Positions 27,011 to 34,697 of a DNA stretch of 64,000 nucleotides are shown in pieces. The stretch spans positions 57,957 to 121,956 of the forward strand of contig NZ_LMKH01000037.1 in assembly GCF_001421415.1 (NCBI RefSeq), read 5' to 3'. The position numbers and the translations under genes are program-made. The stretch comes from Sphingomonas sp. Leaf208. Its GTDB lineage: Bacteria > Pseudomonadota > Alphaproteobacteria > Sphingomonadales > Sphingomonadaceae. The notes under the pieces are model-generated. The model saw only the letters and a list, made by a program, of their open reading frames with translations, was not told the DNA's origin and ran no database searches. Each line of letters starts with the position of its first letter. The stretch's first letter is position 1.

Positions 27011-27685
27011 ATGGGCCTTATCCGCATCGCTGCAAAGATCGTCTTCGCCTTCGTCCTGATCACGGTCGCGTGGGTCGGCATCTACCGCTTCGTGCCGGTC
27101 CCCTTCACGTTGACGATGATGGGCGACGTCATCAACGGCCACGGCGTGACCAAGGACTGGATGCCGCTGTCGGAGATGGACCCGGACATGGCGCGCGCGG
27201 CGATTGCTGGCGAGGACTCGCGGTTCTGCTCGCATCATGGCTTCGATTTCAAGGCGATGGCGGGCGCGGCGGCGCGCAATGCGCAGGGCGGGCGGATCCG
27301 CGGCGGCTCGACGATCAGCCAGCAGACCGCGAAGAACGCGTTCCTGTTCCAGGGCGGCGGCTATGTGCGGAAAGCATTCGAGGCGTATTTCACCGTGCTG
27401 ATCGAGACGCTGTGGGGGAAGCGGCGGATCATGGAGGTGTATCTCAACATCGCCGAGACCGGGATCGGGACGTACGGCGCGAACGCCGGGGCGGTCCGAT
27501 ATTTCAATCACGATGCGTCGCGACTGTCGCCGACCGAGGCGGGGCGGATCGCGGCGGTGCTACCGTTGCCGAAGAAGCGAGCCGCGATCGATCCGCACGG
27601 TTTTGTGCGGAAACACGGGAATACGCTGTCGCGGCGGGTTCCTGTTGTGCGGAACGATGGGTTGGACAGCTGCTTGCGAACCTGA
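27011..27685 (+). CDS. mtgA: Monofunctional peptidoglycan transglycosylase
   Basis: 224 aa GT51 enzyme that polymerises lipid II into glycan strands. It has an N-terminal membrane anchor (about residues 8-28), the catalytic Glu in AGEDSRFCSHHGFD, then RGGSTISQQTAKN, KRRIMEVYLNIAE and GANAGAVRYF. No transpeptidase domain follows. It starts nine bases after the amine oxidase stop. Confidence 0.93.
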   Translation: MGLIRIAAKIVFAFVLITVAWVGIYRFVPVPFTLTMMGDVINGHGVTKDWMPLSEMDPDMARAAIAGEDSRFCSHHGFDFKAMAGAAARNAQGGRIRGGSTISQQTAKNAFLFQGGGYVRKAFEAYFTVLIETLWGKRRIMEVYLNIAETGIGTYGANAGAVRYFNHDASRLSPTEAGRIAAVLPLPKKRAAIDPHGFVRKHGNTLSRRVPVVRNDGLDSCLRT

Positions 27686-27780
27686 CCCGTTCCGCCACCC
27701 CGGATCAATTACGTGTGGCGGAGTGAGAGGCGGCTGAACTCACCGTCAGCTTCCGTTCTGCTCACGAACCCGCCCCCTCA

Positions 27781-27867
27781 CCCGTCACCCCAGCGAAAGC
27801 TGGGGTATCCTCGTGGCGAAGGTTGCGCGTCACCGAGGGATATCCCAGCTTTCGCTGGGATGACGGG
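27781..27867. repeat. Two-armed palindromic repeat, cagcgaaagctg family
   Basis: cccgtcaccccagcgaaagc at 27781 is mirrored by the right arm ending gctgggatgacggg at 27867. Each arm is a hairpin (CCCAGCgaaaGCTGGG). It lies between the convergent mtgA and ybaB genes and may act as a bidirectional stop. The outer CGTCA/TGACG ends resemble the elements at 47613 and 61161. Confidence 0.8.
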
Positions 27868-27913
27868 CTTGTGACGCTCGGGGGTGCGATTTGTAAGGAG
27901 ACAGTCGCAGGTA

Positions 27914-28237
27914 TCAGAACGGCAGCTTGAACCCAGGCGGAAGCTGCAGGCCGCTCGTCATTTTCGACATCTCGCTGCCCGACACCGCATCAGCCTTGGC
28001 GCGTGCGTCGTTGAATGCGGCGGCGAGAAGGTCCTCGAGCATCTGCTTCTCGCTCACCTGCATCAGCGAATCGTCGATTGCGATGTTGATGATCCGGCCT
28101 TTAGCGGAGGCCTTGATTTTGACGAGCCCGCCGCCGGACGCGCCCTCGACCTCGATCGTGTCGAGATTGGCCTGCGCCTTTTCCATTTCGCTCTGGACGT
28201 TCTGCGCCATCGCGAGGATTTCATCGATATTCTTCAT
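27914..28237 (-). CDS. YbaB/EbfC family nucleoid-associated protein
   Basis: 107 aa. A small dimeric DNA-binding protein made of helix, three-stranded sheet and helix: MKNIDEILAMAQNVQSEMEK, then the conserved sheet (GLVKIKASAKGRI) and a C-terminal helix. It commonly follows dnaX and precedes recR in bacteria; recR is not seen here. The start is ATG 28237 with AAGGAG six bases upstream, overlapping the dnaX stop by four bases. Confidence 0.9.
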   Translation of the reverse strand: MKNIDEILAMAQNVQSEMEKAQANLDTIEVEGASGGGLVKIKASAKGRIINIAIDDSLMQVSEKQMLEDLLAAAFNDARAKADAVSGSEMSKMTSGLQLPPGFKLPF

Positions 28238-29940
28238 GCGTTGCTCCTTTGACCTGGCCACGATTCGAGCTGGGCGTCGGGAAACGCTGCCACCGCGGCC
28301 TTCATGATGGGGGATTCGAGAATGGCTTGCCGCACCGCCGCGTCGGCGGCGTCCTGCGCCTCGCGCAGCGTCGGCGCGCCGGGGGCGTCGACGATCGACA
28401 CTTTCCACGCGGTCCGCGTCACGCTCTTCAACAACGTGTTGAGTTCGGCGAGCGTGTCGGCCGAGACAGGGCGACTGCCGCTGAGGACGAATTCGGGCGG
28501 CGCATAGCTTACGATACGCGCGCCGTGACGAAGGCGTGCGGCGATCGCTAGGCCGCCCGACTCGTCGAGCAGATCGACCAGCGCTTCGAACGTCGGCGGC
28601 AGGATCGGGCCGGTCGCGACCGGTTCGGGCGCCTTCGCAGCGGATCCAGCGTTCCAGGGCGGCGCTTCGCCGGAAGGGGGTGTAGGTGGCGGCGCCGCCG
28701 TTGATGCGACCGAAGGAGCCGCACCGCTGGCGATCTGGCGGGCAAGCTCGCCGGGGTCGGGCAGCGTCGAGGCGTAGATCGCCCGCAACAGCGCCATCTC
28801 CGCGGCCTCGATCGGCAGCGCTGCCTTGGCGACCTCGTCATGCCCCTTGAGGAACAGCTGCCACAGGCGGTGCAACGCGGGATAGCCGAGCGATGCCGCC
28901 CATTCCTCGCGTGCCGCGCGCTCCTCCATCGGCTGCGCGGCGTCCGCCGGCGTGCCGACCTTGGTCAGCGTGATGCCGTGGACGGTTTCGAGCAGCGAGC
29001 GCAGCACCGACAGCGGGTCGACGCCGTAGTCATATTGGCGGCGCATCGAGGCGAGTGCCCCTGCCCCGTCGCCAGCGAGGATCAGCGTCAGCAGGTCGCG
29101 CACCGCGCCGCGATCCGACAGGCCGAGCATCTGGCGAACCGCATCCGCGGTCACGCCGCCGCCTTCGAGCCCGGCATGCGCGATCGCTTGGTCGAGGATC
29201 GACAGACCGTCGCGCGCGGAGCCTTCCGCAGCGCGCGCGATTAGCATCAGCGCTTCGGAATCGGCGACGACGCCTTCTTGCTCGGAAACCCACGCGAAAT
29301 GCTTCGAAAGCTGTTCGGCGGAGATGCGGCGCAGGTCGAAGCGTTGGCAGCGCGAGAGCACCGTCACCGGGACCTTGTTTACTTCGGTGGTTGCGAACAG
29401 GAATTTTACATGCGGAGGCGGCTCTTCCAGCGTCTTCAGCAGCGCGTTGAACGCGTTCTTCGACAGCATGTGGACTTCGTCGATGATGTAGATCTTGAAG
29501 CGCGCGGTGACCGCCGAATAGCGCGACGCGTCGATGATCTCGCGGACGTCGTCGACACCGGTATGGCTGGCTGCGTCCATCTCGATCACGTCGATATGGC
29601 GGCCCTCGGCGATCGCTCGGCAGGGTTCGCAGACGCCGCAGGGGTCGATCGTCGGGCCGCCGTCGCCGTCGGGGCCGATGCAGTTGAGCGCCTTCGCGAT
29701 CAGGCGGGCGGTCGACGTTTTCCCGACGCCGCGGACGCCGGTCATCAGGAAGGCGTGGGCGAGCCGGTCGCGCTTGATCGCGTTGCCGAGCGTCTGGACC
29801 ATCGCGTTCTGCCCGATCAGCTCGGAAAAGGTCTGCGGACGGTATTTGCGCGCGAGCACGCGGTAGGCGGGGGCATCCGGTGTTTTAGCCGGCTGCGGGG
29901 GTTCGCCCAGGTCGAAGGAATCTGACATTGCGGTCGTCAT
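28234..29940 (-). CDS. dnaX: DNA polymerase III subunit gamma/tau
   Basis: 568 aa clamp-loader ATPase. Motifs: RKYRPQTFSELIGQ, Walker A GVRGVGKTSTARLIA, a zinc module built from Cys in ALNC and PCGVCEPC, Walker B YIIDEVHMLS, and sensor 1 FATTEVNKVP. The proline-rich linker (about residues 410-440) joins the tau-type C-terminal domain. No A-rich slippage site was looked for in detail. The first or the fifth codon (both ATG) could be the start. The SRP RNA lies about 330 bases upstream on the same strand. Confidence 0.94.
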   Translation of the reverse strand: MTTAMSDSFDLGEPPQPAKTPDAPAYRVLARKYRPQTFSELIGQNAMVQTLGNAIKRDRLAHAFLMTGVRGVGKTSTARLIAKALNCIGPDGDGGPTIDPCGVCEPCRAIAEGRHIDVIEMDAASHTGVDDVREIIDASRYSAVTARFKIYIIDEVHMLSKNAFNALLKTLEEPPPHVKFLFATTEVNKVPVTVLSRCQRFDLRRISAEQLSKHFAWVSEQEGVVADSEALMLIARAAEGSARDGLSILDQAIAHAGLEGGGVTADAVRQMLGLSDRGAVRDLLTLILAGDGAGALASMRRQYDYGVDPLSVLRSLLETVHGITLTKVGTPADAAQPMEERAAREEWAASLGYPALHRLWQLFLKGHDEVAKAALPIEAAEMALLRAIYASTLPDPGELARQIASGAAPSVASTAAPPPTPPSGEAPPWNAGSAAKAPEPVATGPILPPTFEALVDLLDESGGLAIAARLRHGARIVSYAPPEFVLSGSRPVSADTLAELNTLLKSVTRTAWKVSIVDAPGAPTLREAQDAADAAVRQAILESPIMKAAVAAFPDAQLESWPGQRSNA

Positions 29941-30270
29941 AGCGGGTGCTGCGCGTGCTGTCGAAGGGGTCGGAAGTTCACAAAGTTCACACGCTGGGAA
30001 GAGTGTGCACTTCGACGTGCCCGGAGGCTGGCGAGTGGCTTTTCGGAACCTGTTATGTGGGCAGTGCCGGTCATGCGCGGCTTATGCCACAACACTGCGG
30101 CGTAGGATAATTGTTTGGAACGTTGCGGGAACATCGGGCGTGGTTTGGGCCCGATTGCGCTTGGGTGATTGGTTAGCGAGGAAGTTTAGAAGTGCGCTGC
30201 GGCTAAGCCGCATCGTCAGTCGGTGCTCTGCACCGCTGGCCGCGCTCGCGTTTGCTTGCAAACGTTCGCG

Positions 30271-30365
30271 GTGGGAGCCGGGACGACCCGTGGCTTAGTC
30301 GTTGTGGCTGCTTCCTTCCGGATCTGACCAAGTTGGCGACGACCACGTCCGCCCGACTCCCGCGG
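30271..30365 (-). ncRNA. ffs: Signal recognition particle RNA (4.5S type)
   Basis: On the minus strand the SRP domain IV core GGTCAGATCCGGAAGGAAGC is present with the GGAA tetraloop side and the AGCA bulge. Flanking segments pair: GTCGT with ACGAC, CGTGG with CCACG, TCGGG with CCCGG and GGGAG with CTCCC, giving one long hairpin of about 95 nt. Ends are estimated from this pairing. It forms the particle with Ffh to target membrane proteins. A GTTTGC/GCAAAC stem follows at about 30250-30266. Its place before dnaX is common in proteobacteria. The other sequence between 29941 and 30431 shows nothing I can name. Confidence 0.92.
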
Positions 30366-30431
30366 CGCATATGGCGGGGTCGGGCGGGATGATCAAGCCG
30401 CTTTAGCTTGAAGCGGGTTCAGCGCCCCGGC

Positions 30432-30671
30432 TCAACGGTTGTAGCGCACCGTGCGGCAGACGCGCTGGCGGTGATGGTTGCGATAGACGTTGCGGCAGAC
30501 CTGGCGCGTGCTGACGACGTGGCGGCGATAACCGGGACGGCGATCGTCGTGGCGAACGACGGTGCGCTCATGGACAACGGTACGCTGCGCCGAGGCTTCG
30601 GCCGCGATGCCGACGGGGGCGAGGCCGGTGAGTGCGACGAGACCGGCGGCGGCGATGGTGAACAACTTCAT
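30432..30671 (-). CDS. Small exported basic protein with C-x12-C tail
   Basis: 79 aa. It has a clear signal peptide (KLFTIAAAGLVALTGLAPVGIAAEASA), then a short mature part rich in Arg and His. The end carries VCRNVYRNHHRQRVC, i.e. two Cys twelve residues apart, which could form a disulfide in the periplasm. The neighbouring exported protein at 30753-31094 has the same spacing (VCR-x11-C). ATG 30671 has AAAGGAG six bases upstream. Function unknown. Confidence 0.7.
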   Translation of the reverse strand: MKLFTIAAAGLVALTGLAPVGIAAEASAQRTVVHERTVVRHDDRRPGYRRHVVSTRQVCRNVYRNHHRQRVCRTVRYNR

Positions 30672-30724
30672 AATACTCTCCTTTTGGGTGCGGGGCCTCC
30701 CGACCCCGGCAACCTATGTTATCA

Positions 30725-30749
30725 AACTAAAGGGGTTCGTTACGGTTCC
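30725..30749 (-). promoter_or_regulatory. Weak EcfG-like promoter before the 79-aa exported protein
   Basis: On the minus strand GGAAC-N16-AGTT, one base off the EcfG consensus GGAAC-N16/17-CGTT, about 54 bases before the ATG at 30671. This is a pattern match and is weaker than the site upstream of csbD. Confidence 0.3.
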
Positions 30750-30752
30750 GTA

Positions 30753-31094
30753 CTAGCGGCGGAAGCAGCGACGAACCGGGCCGTAATAGCCACGCTCTAT
30801 CCGGCAGACGACGCGCGAGCGGCCGTATCCGCGAGGTCCGCGATAGCCGTAGCCGCCGCCACGATAGCCGTAGTCGCCACGATACCCGCCGGCATAGCCA
30901 CGATAGCCGCGATCCCTGCCGCGCCAGCCGCGGTCACCGTGCCAGCCGCGATTGCCATGCCATCCGCGGTCGCCGTGCCAGTCGCCACCGCGGCGGGGGC
31001 CGTCCCAGCCGTGGCGCTGCGCATCGGCGGGGGCGGACGCAAACAGGGTTCCCGCGGCCAGAGCGCCAGCGGCGAACATTGCGATGATCTTCAT
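30753..31094 (-). CDS. Exported Gly/Arg/Tyr-rich repeat protein with C-x12-C tail
   Basis: 113 aa. A signal peptide (KIIAMFAAGALAAGTLFASAPADA) leads to a low-complexity body made of RGWHGD/N-type and YRG-type repeats, very basic and aromatic. The C-terminus is VVCRIERGYYGPVRRCFRR, with two Cys twelve residues apart as in the neighbouring gene. ATG 31094 is chosen because it opens the signal peptide and has GAGGAG eight bases upstream. It may bind the envelope or polyanions; this is inference from composition. Confidence 0.72.
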   Translation of the reverse strand: MKIIAMFAAGALAAGTLFASAPADAQRHGWDGPRRGGDWHGDRGWHGNRGWHGDRGWRGRDRGYRGYAGGYRGDYGYRGGGYGYRGPRGYGRSRVVCRIERGYYGPVRRCFRR

Positions 31095-31206
31095 GTCCGG
31101 TACTCCTCTCAAGACCTCGTACATTGAGGCGATGAAGGGATAATCCGCTCCCGGCCGTGCACGTTCCCTGAACCGGCCGTTGTCTTCCTGTAAGCTTTGC
31201 TGTCGT

Positions 31207-31518
31207 TTATTCTGGGATGCGGACGGTCAAGCCGTCGAGAGCGTCGGTCAGGTGGATCTGGCAGGCGAGACGGCTGGTGCGCGTCGCATTGTGTGCGAGA
31301 TCGAGCATGTCCTCCTCGTCCTCGCTCGCTGGCGGCAGTTTGAGGAAGTCGGCGGCATCGACGATGACGTGGCAGGTCGCGCACGCGAGTTGGCCTTCGC
31401 AGGTGCCTTCGAGCGGCTGGTTGTCGGCTTGCGCCACGTCGAGCAGGCGATCGCCGGGGTTGGCCGCAGCGGTGCTGACGGTGCCGTCGCGGGCGATGAA
31501 GCGGACGATCATGGCCAT
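31207..31518 (-). CDS. [2Fe-2S] ferredoxin, adrenodoxin/ISC type
   Basis: 103 aa. The cluster ligands follow the C-x5-C-x2-C ... C pattern (GTCEGQLACATCHV and the Cys in SRLACQI), as in adrenodoxin-like ferredoxins used in Fe-S cluster assembly or for cytochrome P450. The start overlaps the end of the upstream cysteine desulfurase gene by ten bases, so a role as electron donor in cluster building is inferred. ATG 31512 is a second possible start. Confidence 0.88.
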   Translation of the reverse strand: MAMIVRFIARDGTVSTAAANPGDRLLDVAQADNQPLEGTCEGQLACATCHVIVDAADFLKLPPASEDEEDMLDLAHNATRTSRLACQIHLTDALDGLTVRIPE

Positions 31519-32594
31519 TGCGCCTCGGCTGCAGAGGCGATCGCATCGATCGCGTCGCGGAGTTCGGTTTCGGCGGTGTAGCGGCCGAAGCCGAGGCGGA
31601 TGCTGGAGCGCGCCTGCGCTTCGGTGAGGCCGATCGCGCGGAGGACGTGGCTGGAGCGGCCAGACCCGCTGGCGCAGGCGGACCCGGCGGAGAAGGCGAT
31701 GTCGCGCAGGTCGGACATCAGGCGGTTCACGTCGAGGTTTGCGCGGCGGACGTTGAGGTTGCCGTGGTAGCGATGTTCGGTCGAGCCGTTGATAATCCAG
31801 CCGGGGCCTAGGCGGTCGAGCGCGAGCGACCAGAGGCGGTCGATGTGTGCAGCGTCCTGGTCTTTGCGATCCGCCATGAGTTGTGCGGCGGCGCCGAAGC
31901 CTGCGCAGAGTGCGGGTGACAGCGTGCCCGAGCGGCCGGGGGCTTCCTGCCCGCCGCCGTGCATCAGTGGCGCGAGTTCGACGCCGTCGCGGATCCAGAG
32001 TGCGCCGATGCCCTTGGGGCCGTGGATCTTGTGCGCCGAGATCGCGATGAGGTCGACGGTGTCGGGAACGGGCACGCGGCCATAGCCTTGCACCGTGTCG
32101 CAGAGCATCGGCGCGCCGGCTGCGTGGGCGATCTCGGCGAGCGCAGCGATCGGCTGGATGACGCCGATCTCGTTGTTGACGAGCATCGCGGCGACGAGCC
32201 CGGTTCCGGGGCGGATCGCGGCGCGGGCTTGGTCGAGGTCGACCATGCCGTCTTGGTTGACCGGGAGGACCGTGACTTGGCGCCCCCTCGCCGCTTCCGC
32301 TGCGACCGTATCGAGGACGGCCGCGTGTTCGGTGGCGAGCGTGACGATCGGGCCGGGCGTGCCCTTGATCGCCCAGTTGAGCGCTTCGGTTGCGCCGCTG
32401 GTGAACGCGACGCGACCGCCCGGAGGGAGCAGCGCCGCAACCTGATCGCGCGCGACTTCAACCGCCGCTTTGGCGCGGCGGCCTTCGCGGTGCGGGGAAT
32501 GCGGGTTGGCGTGCTGTGATTCGAGCCAGGGGAGCATTGCCGCGAGCGCTTCTGGCGCCAGCGGGGTGGTCGCCTGATAGTCGAGGTAGGTCAT
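31509..32594 (-). CDS. Cysteine desulfurase family aminotransferase (first copy)
   Basis: 361 aa fold-type I PLP enzyme that takes sulfur from cysteine. It begins TYLDYQATTPLAPEA, the PLP Lys is in SAHKIHGPKGIG near residue 190, and the sulfur-accepting Cys loop is GSACASGSGRSSHVL near 312. It overlaps the second copy by four bases and the ferredoxin by ten, forming a desulfurase-desulfurase-ferredoxin operon. No scaffold gene is adjacent in the window. Confidence 0.88.
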   Translation of the reverse strand: MTYLDYQATTPLAPEALAAMLPWLESQHANPHSPHREGRRAKAAVEVARDQVAALLPPGGRVAFTSGATEALNWAIKGTPGPIVTLATEHAAVLDTVAAEAARGRQVTVLPVNQDGMVDLDQARAAIRPGTGLVAAMLVNNEIGVIQPIAALAEIAHAAGAPMLCDTVQGYGRVPVPDTVDLIAISAHKIHGPKGIGALWIRDGVELAPLMHGGGQEAPGRSGTLSPALCAGFGAAAQLMADRKDQDAAHIDRLWSLALDRLGPGWIINGSTEHRYHGNLNVRRANLDVNRLMSDLRDIAFSAGSACASGSGRSSHVLRAIGLTEAQARSSIRLGFGRYTAETELRDAIDAIASAAEAQWP

Positions 32595-33634
32595 GCCCCC
32601 AGTCTCGCAGGGCGCTTTATGTCCTGGGCGATCCGCGTCCAGGCGTCGGCGAACTTCGCGACATCTTCGGGTGTCGTGGTCCAGCCGAAGCTGACGCGGA
32701 CGACTTCGGCGGCGGCTTCGGCGGAGTAGCCCATTGCCGCGAGGACGTGGCTCGGGCGCATGCTGCCCGACGAGCAGGCACTGCCGGCGGAGACGGCGAA
32801 GCCGGCCATGTCGAGTCGGATCAGCTGGGCGGCGGAACTGACGCCGGGCATGCGGTAGGAGGCGATCGTGGGGATGCGGGGGGAGTTTTGCGCGACGATC
32901 TCGCCGCCGCTCGCGAGGATGGCTTCGTCGAGTTTGGCGCGAAGGTCAGCCATGTTGGCGAACCAGTCTCGAGGTGCATCGAGCGCAGCGGCGAACCCGA
33001 GCGCGCCGGGGAGGTTCTCGGTGCCGCCACGGTAGCCACGCTCCTGCCCGCCGGTCGGGTCGAGCATCCCGAGATCGCGGACCAGCAGCGCGCCGATGCC
33101 GGGAGGGCCGCCGAGCTTGTGTGCGGAGACGATGATAAGGTCGGCTTCGGGGAGCGGGAGCTTGCCGGCGGTTTGGGAGCAATCGGCTATCCAGAGACCG
33201 GTGGGGCGATCCTGGAGAACACCTGTTTCGCTGTTGGCGGACTGGAGTGCGATCGTCTGGGTTCCCTCCCCGTTCGTGACGGTACCGCCGGCATCGACCT
33301 CCAGCATCACCGGCTGTTCGGCCGCGCGGAGGACCGCATCATGCTCGACCGCCGCCACCGCGACACCCGGGCGGCCACGCAGCGCCAGCGCTGCGGACTC
33401 GCTCGCGCCGCTGGTGAGGATCACGTGATGCGGCCAGTCCAGCGCCTGCGCGATCCGCTTCCGCGCGCCCTCCAGCGCAGCCCGTGCCGCCCGCCCCTCG
33501 ACATGCGGCGATGAGGGGTTCGCCCAGCGCGCCATGCCTTCCATCACCGCCGCGATCGCCTCGGGGCGCATCGGCGTGGTGGCGGCGTGATCGAGGTAGA
33601 TACGCGAGTCGTTACGGGCCAGGGTCGGTTCCAA
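32591..33634 (-). CDS. Cysteine desulfurase family aminotransferase (second copy)
   Basis: 347 aa paralogue of its neighbour. It shows IYLDHAATTPMRPEA at the start, the PLP Lys in SAHKLGGPPGIG, and the Cys loop GSACSSGSMRPSHVL. Compared with the partner it is shorter in the middle and divergent, so the two may differ in sulfur acceptor or form a heterodimer. The start is uncertain: the frame opens at TTG 33634 without a good ribosome site and no ATG precedes the YLDHAATTP motif. Confidence 0.85.
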   Translation of the reverse strand: MEPTLARNDSRIYLDHAATTPMRPEAIAAVMEGMARWANPSSPHVEGRAARAALEGARKRIAQALDWPHHVILTSGASESAALALRGRPGVAVAAVEHDAVLRAAEQPVMLEVDAGGTVTNGEGTQTIALQSANSETGVLQDRPTGLWIADCSQTAGKLPLPEADLIIVSAHKLGGPPGIGALLVRDLGMLDPTGGQERGYRGGTENLPGALGFAAALDAPRDWFANMADLRAKLDEAILASGGEIVAQNSPRIPTIASYRMPGVSSAAQLIRLDMAGFAVSAGSACSSGSMRPSHVLAAMGYSAEAAAEVVRVSFGWTTTPEDVAKFADAWTRIAQDIKRPARLGA

Positions 33635-33715
33635 TTGCGAAAAGGGGCTCGAACCCTATATAGCGTTCATATTCCGGCACTCCACCCGAGTGCGTATCCC
33701 AGCTCGCGAGTGCCT

Positions 33716-34372
33716 ATGCCAGAAGTCATTTTCCCCGGTCCCGAAGGCCGTCTCGAAGGTCGTTTTGCGCCGGGACCACGTCCGCGCGCACCCGTCGCGA
33801 TGATCCTGCACCCGCATCCGTCGGCCGGTGGCACGATGAACAACGCGATCGTGCAGCAACTCTACAAGACCTTCCAGCGGCGCGGGTTTGCGACGCTGCG
33901 GTTCAACTTCCGCGGCGTCGGCAAGAGCCAGGGCGTGTTCGACAACGGCGTCGGCGAGCTGAGCGATGCGGCGAGCGCGCTCGACTGGGTGCAGAGCTTC
34001 CACCCCGAAGCGCAGACGACCTGGATCGCGGGCGTCAGCTTCGGTGCGTGGATCGGCATGCAGCTGCTGATGCGCCGGCCGGAGATCCGTGGGTTCATTT
34101 CCGTGGCACCGCCGGCGAACCTGTACGACTTCACGTTCCTCGCGCCGTGCCCGTCGAGCGGGATCATCATCCAGGGTGAGGCCGACGAGGTTGCTACGCC
34201 TGGGGCTACGCAGAAGCTGGTCGATAAGCTGCGCACTCAGAAGCACATCACGATCCATCACGACACGATCCCGAAGGCCAACCATTTCTTCGAGCATGAG
34301 ATGTCGGAGTTGATGGGGTCGGTCGACAAGTACCTCGACATGCGGTTGGACCCGAACTCGCCTATCCGGTGA
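33716..34372 (+). CDS. Alpha/beta hydrolase, bacterial dienelactone-hydrolase-like
   Basis: 218 aa from ATG 33716. It opens with PEVIFPGPEGRLEGRF and MILHPHPSAGGTMNN, a pattern of a conserved proteobacterial hydrolase group. The nucleophile is in GVSFGAW, the acid in IIQGEADEVA, and the His in KANHFFEHE. The substrate is unknown. It diverges from the cysteine desulfurase operon. Confidence 0.85.
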   Translation: MPEVIFPGPEGRLEGRFAPGPRPRAPVAMILHPHPSAGGTMNNAIVQQLYKTFQRRGFATLRFNFRGVGKSQGVFDNGVGELSDAASALDWVQSFHPEAQTTWIAGVSFGAWIGMQLLMRRPEIRGFISVAPPANLYDFTFLAPCPSSGIIIQGEADEVATPGATQKLVDKLRTQKHITIHHDTIPKANHFFEHEMSELMGSVDKYLDMRLDPNSPIR

Positions 34373-34380
34373 GGTTAGCC

Positions 34381-34516
34381 TTTTCCCCTCGGGGAGAAGG
34401 TGGCGCACCAGCGTTTGATGAGGGGGAGTTGGGATGGGCGAGCGCTCGCCAACTCCCCTCTCCCTTCCCACCGCAAGCGCGGCGGGCCCCTTCCCTCTCC
34501 CCGCAGGGGCGAGGGA
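34381..34516. repeat. Two-armed C-rich palindromic repeat
   Basis: ttttcccctcggggagaagg on the left and ctctccccgcaggggcgagg on the right, with an inner pair gggggagttggg and caactcccctctccc. Nearly the same element as at 13179-13323. It separates two convergent genes and ends two bases before the stop of the 59-aa membrane protein gene. Confidence 0.8.
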
Positions 34517-34517
34517 G

Positions 34518-34697
34518 TTAGAGTGTCCAGATTGCTACGTTGGCTAGCAGGACTGCGGCCATTATCAGCATCAATATGCCCTTCTTCGTGTCGCGCTTTT
34601 TGGCGATCAGCGCGATGCCGCCGATCAGGCAGGCGAACATGCCCAGCATTGCTATGGCAGGCGCTGCTGCGGCGATCGAGGTCAGTGCGGGGTTCAT
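34518..34697 (-). CDS. Very small two-helix membrane protein
   Basis: 59 aa. Two hydrophobic segments (about residues 8-31 and 40-58) are separated by a basic turn KKRDTKKG. Its ATG overlaps the stop of the Thr/Ser dehydratase gene (ATGA), so translation is coupled. Nothing else is recognisable; function unknown. The overlap, two-helix pattern and codon use support it being real. Confidence 0.6.
   Translation of the reverse strand: MNPALTSIAAAAPAIAMLGMFACLIGGIALIAKKRDTKKGILMLIMAAVLLANVAIWTL

Noticed and set aside
27781..27867. Calling the palindromes simple Rho-independent terminators
   Set aside because: They lack T tracts, have two arms and occur inside genes and operon gaps. Some may still stop transcription, but that does not explain their structure.
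29941..30270. Possible protein-coding frames upstream of dnaX
   Set aside because: Short frames here have no ribosome site or recognisable protein; only the SRP RNA next to this stretch is supported.
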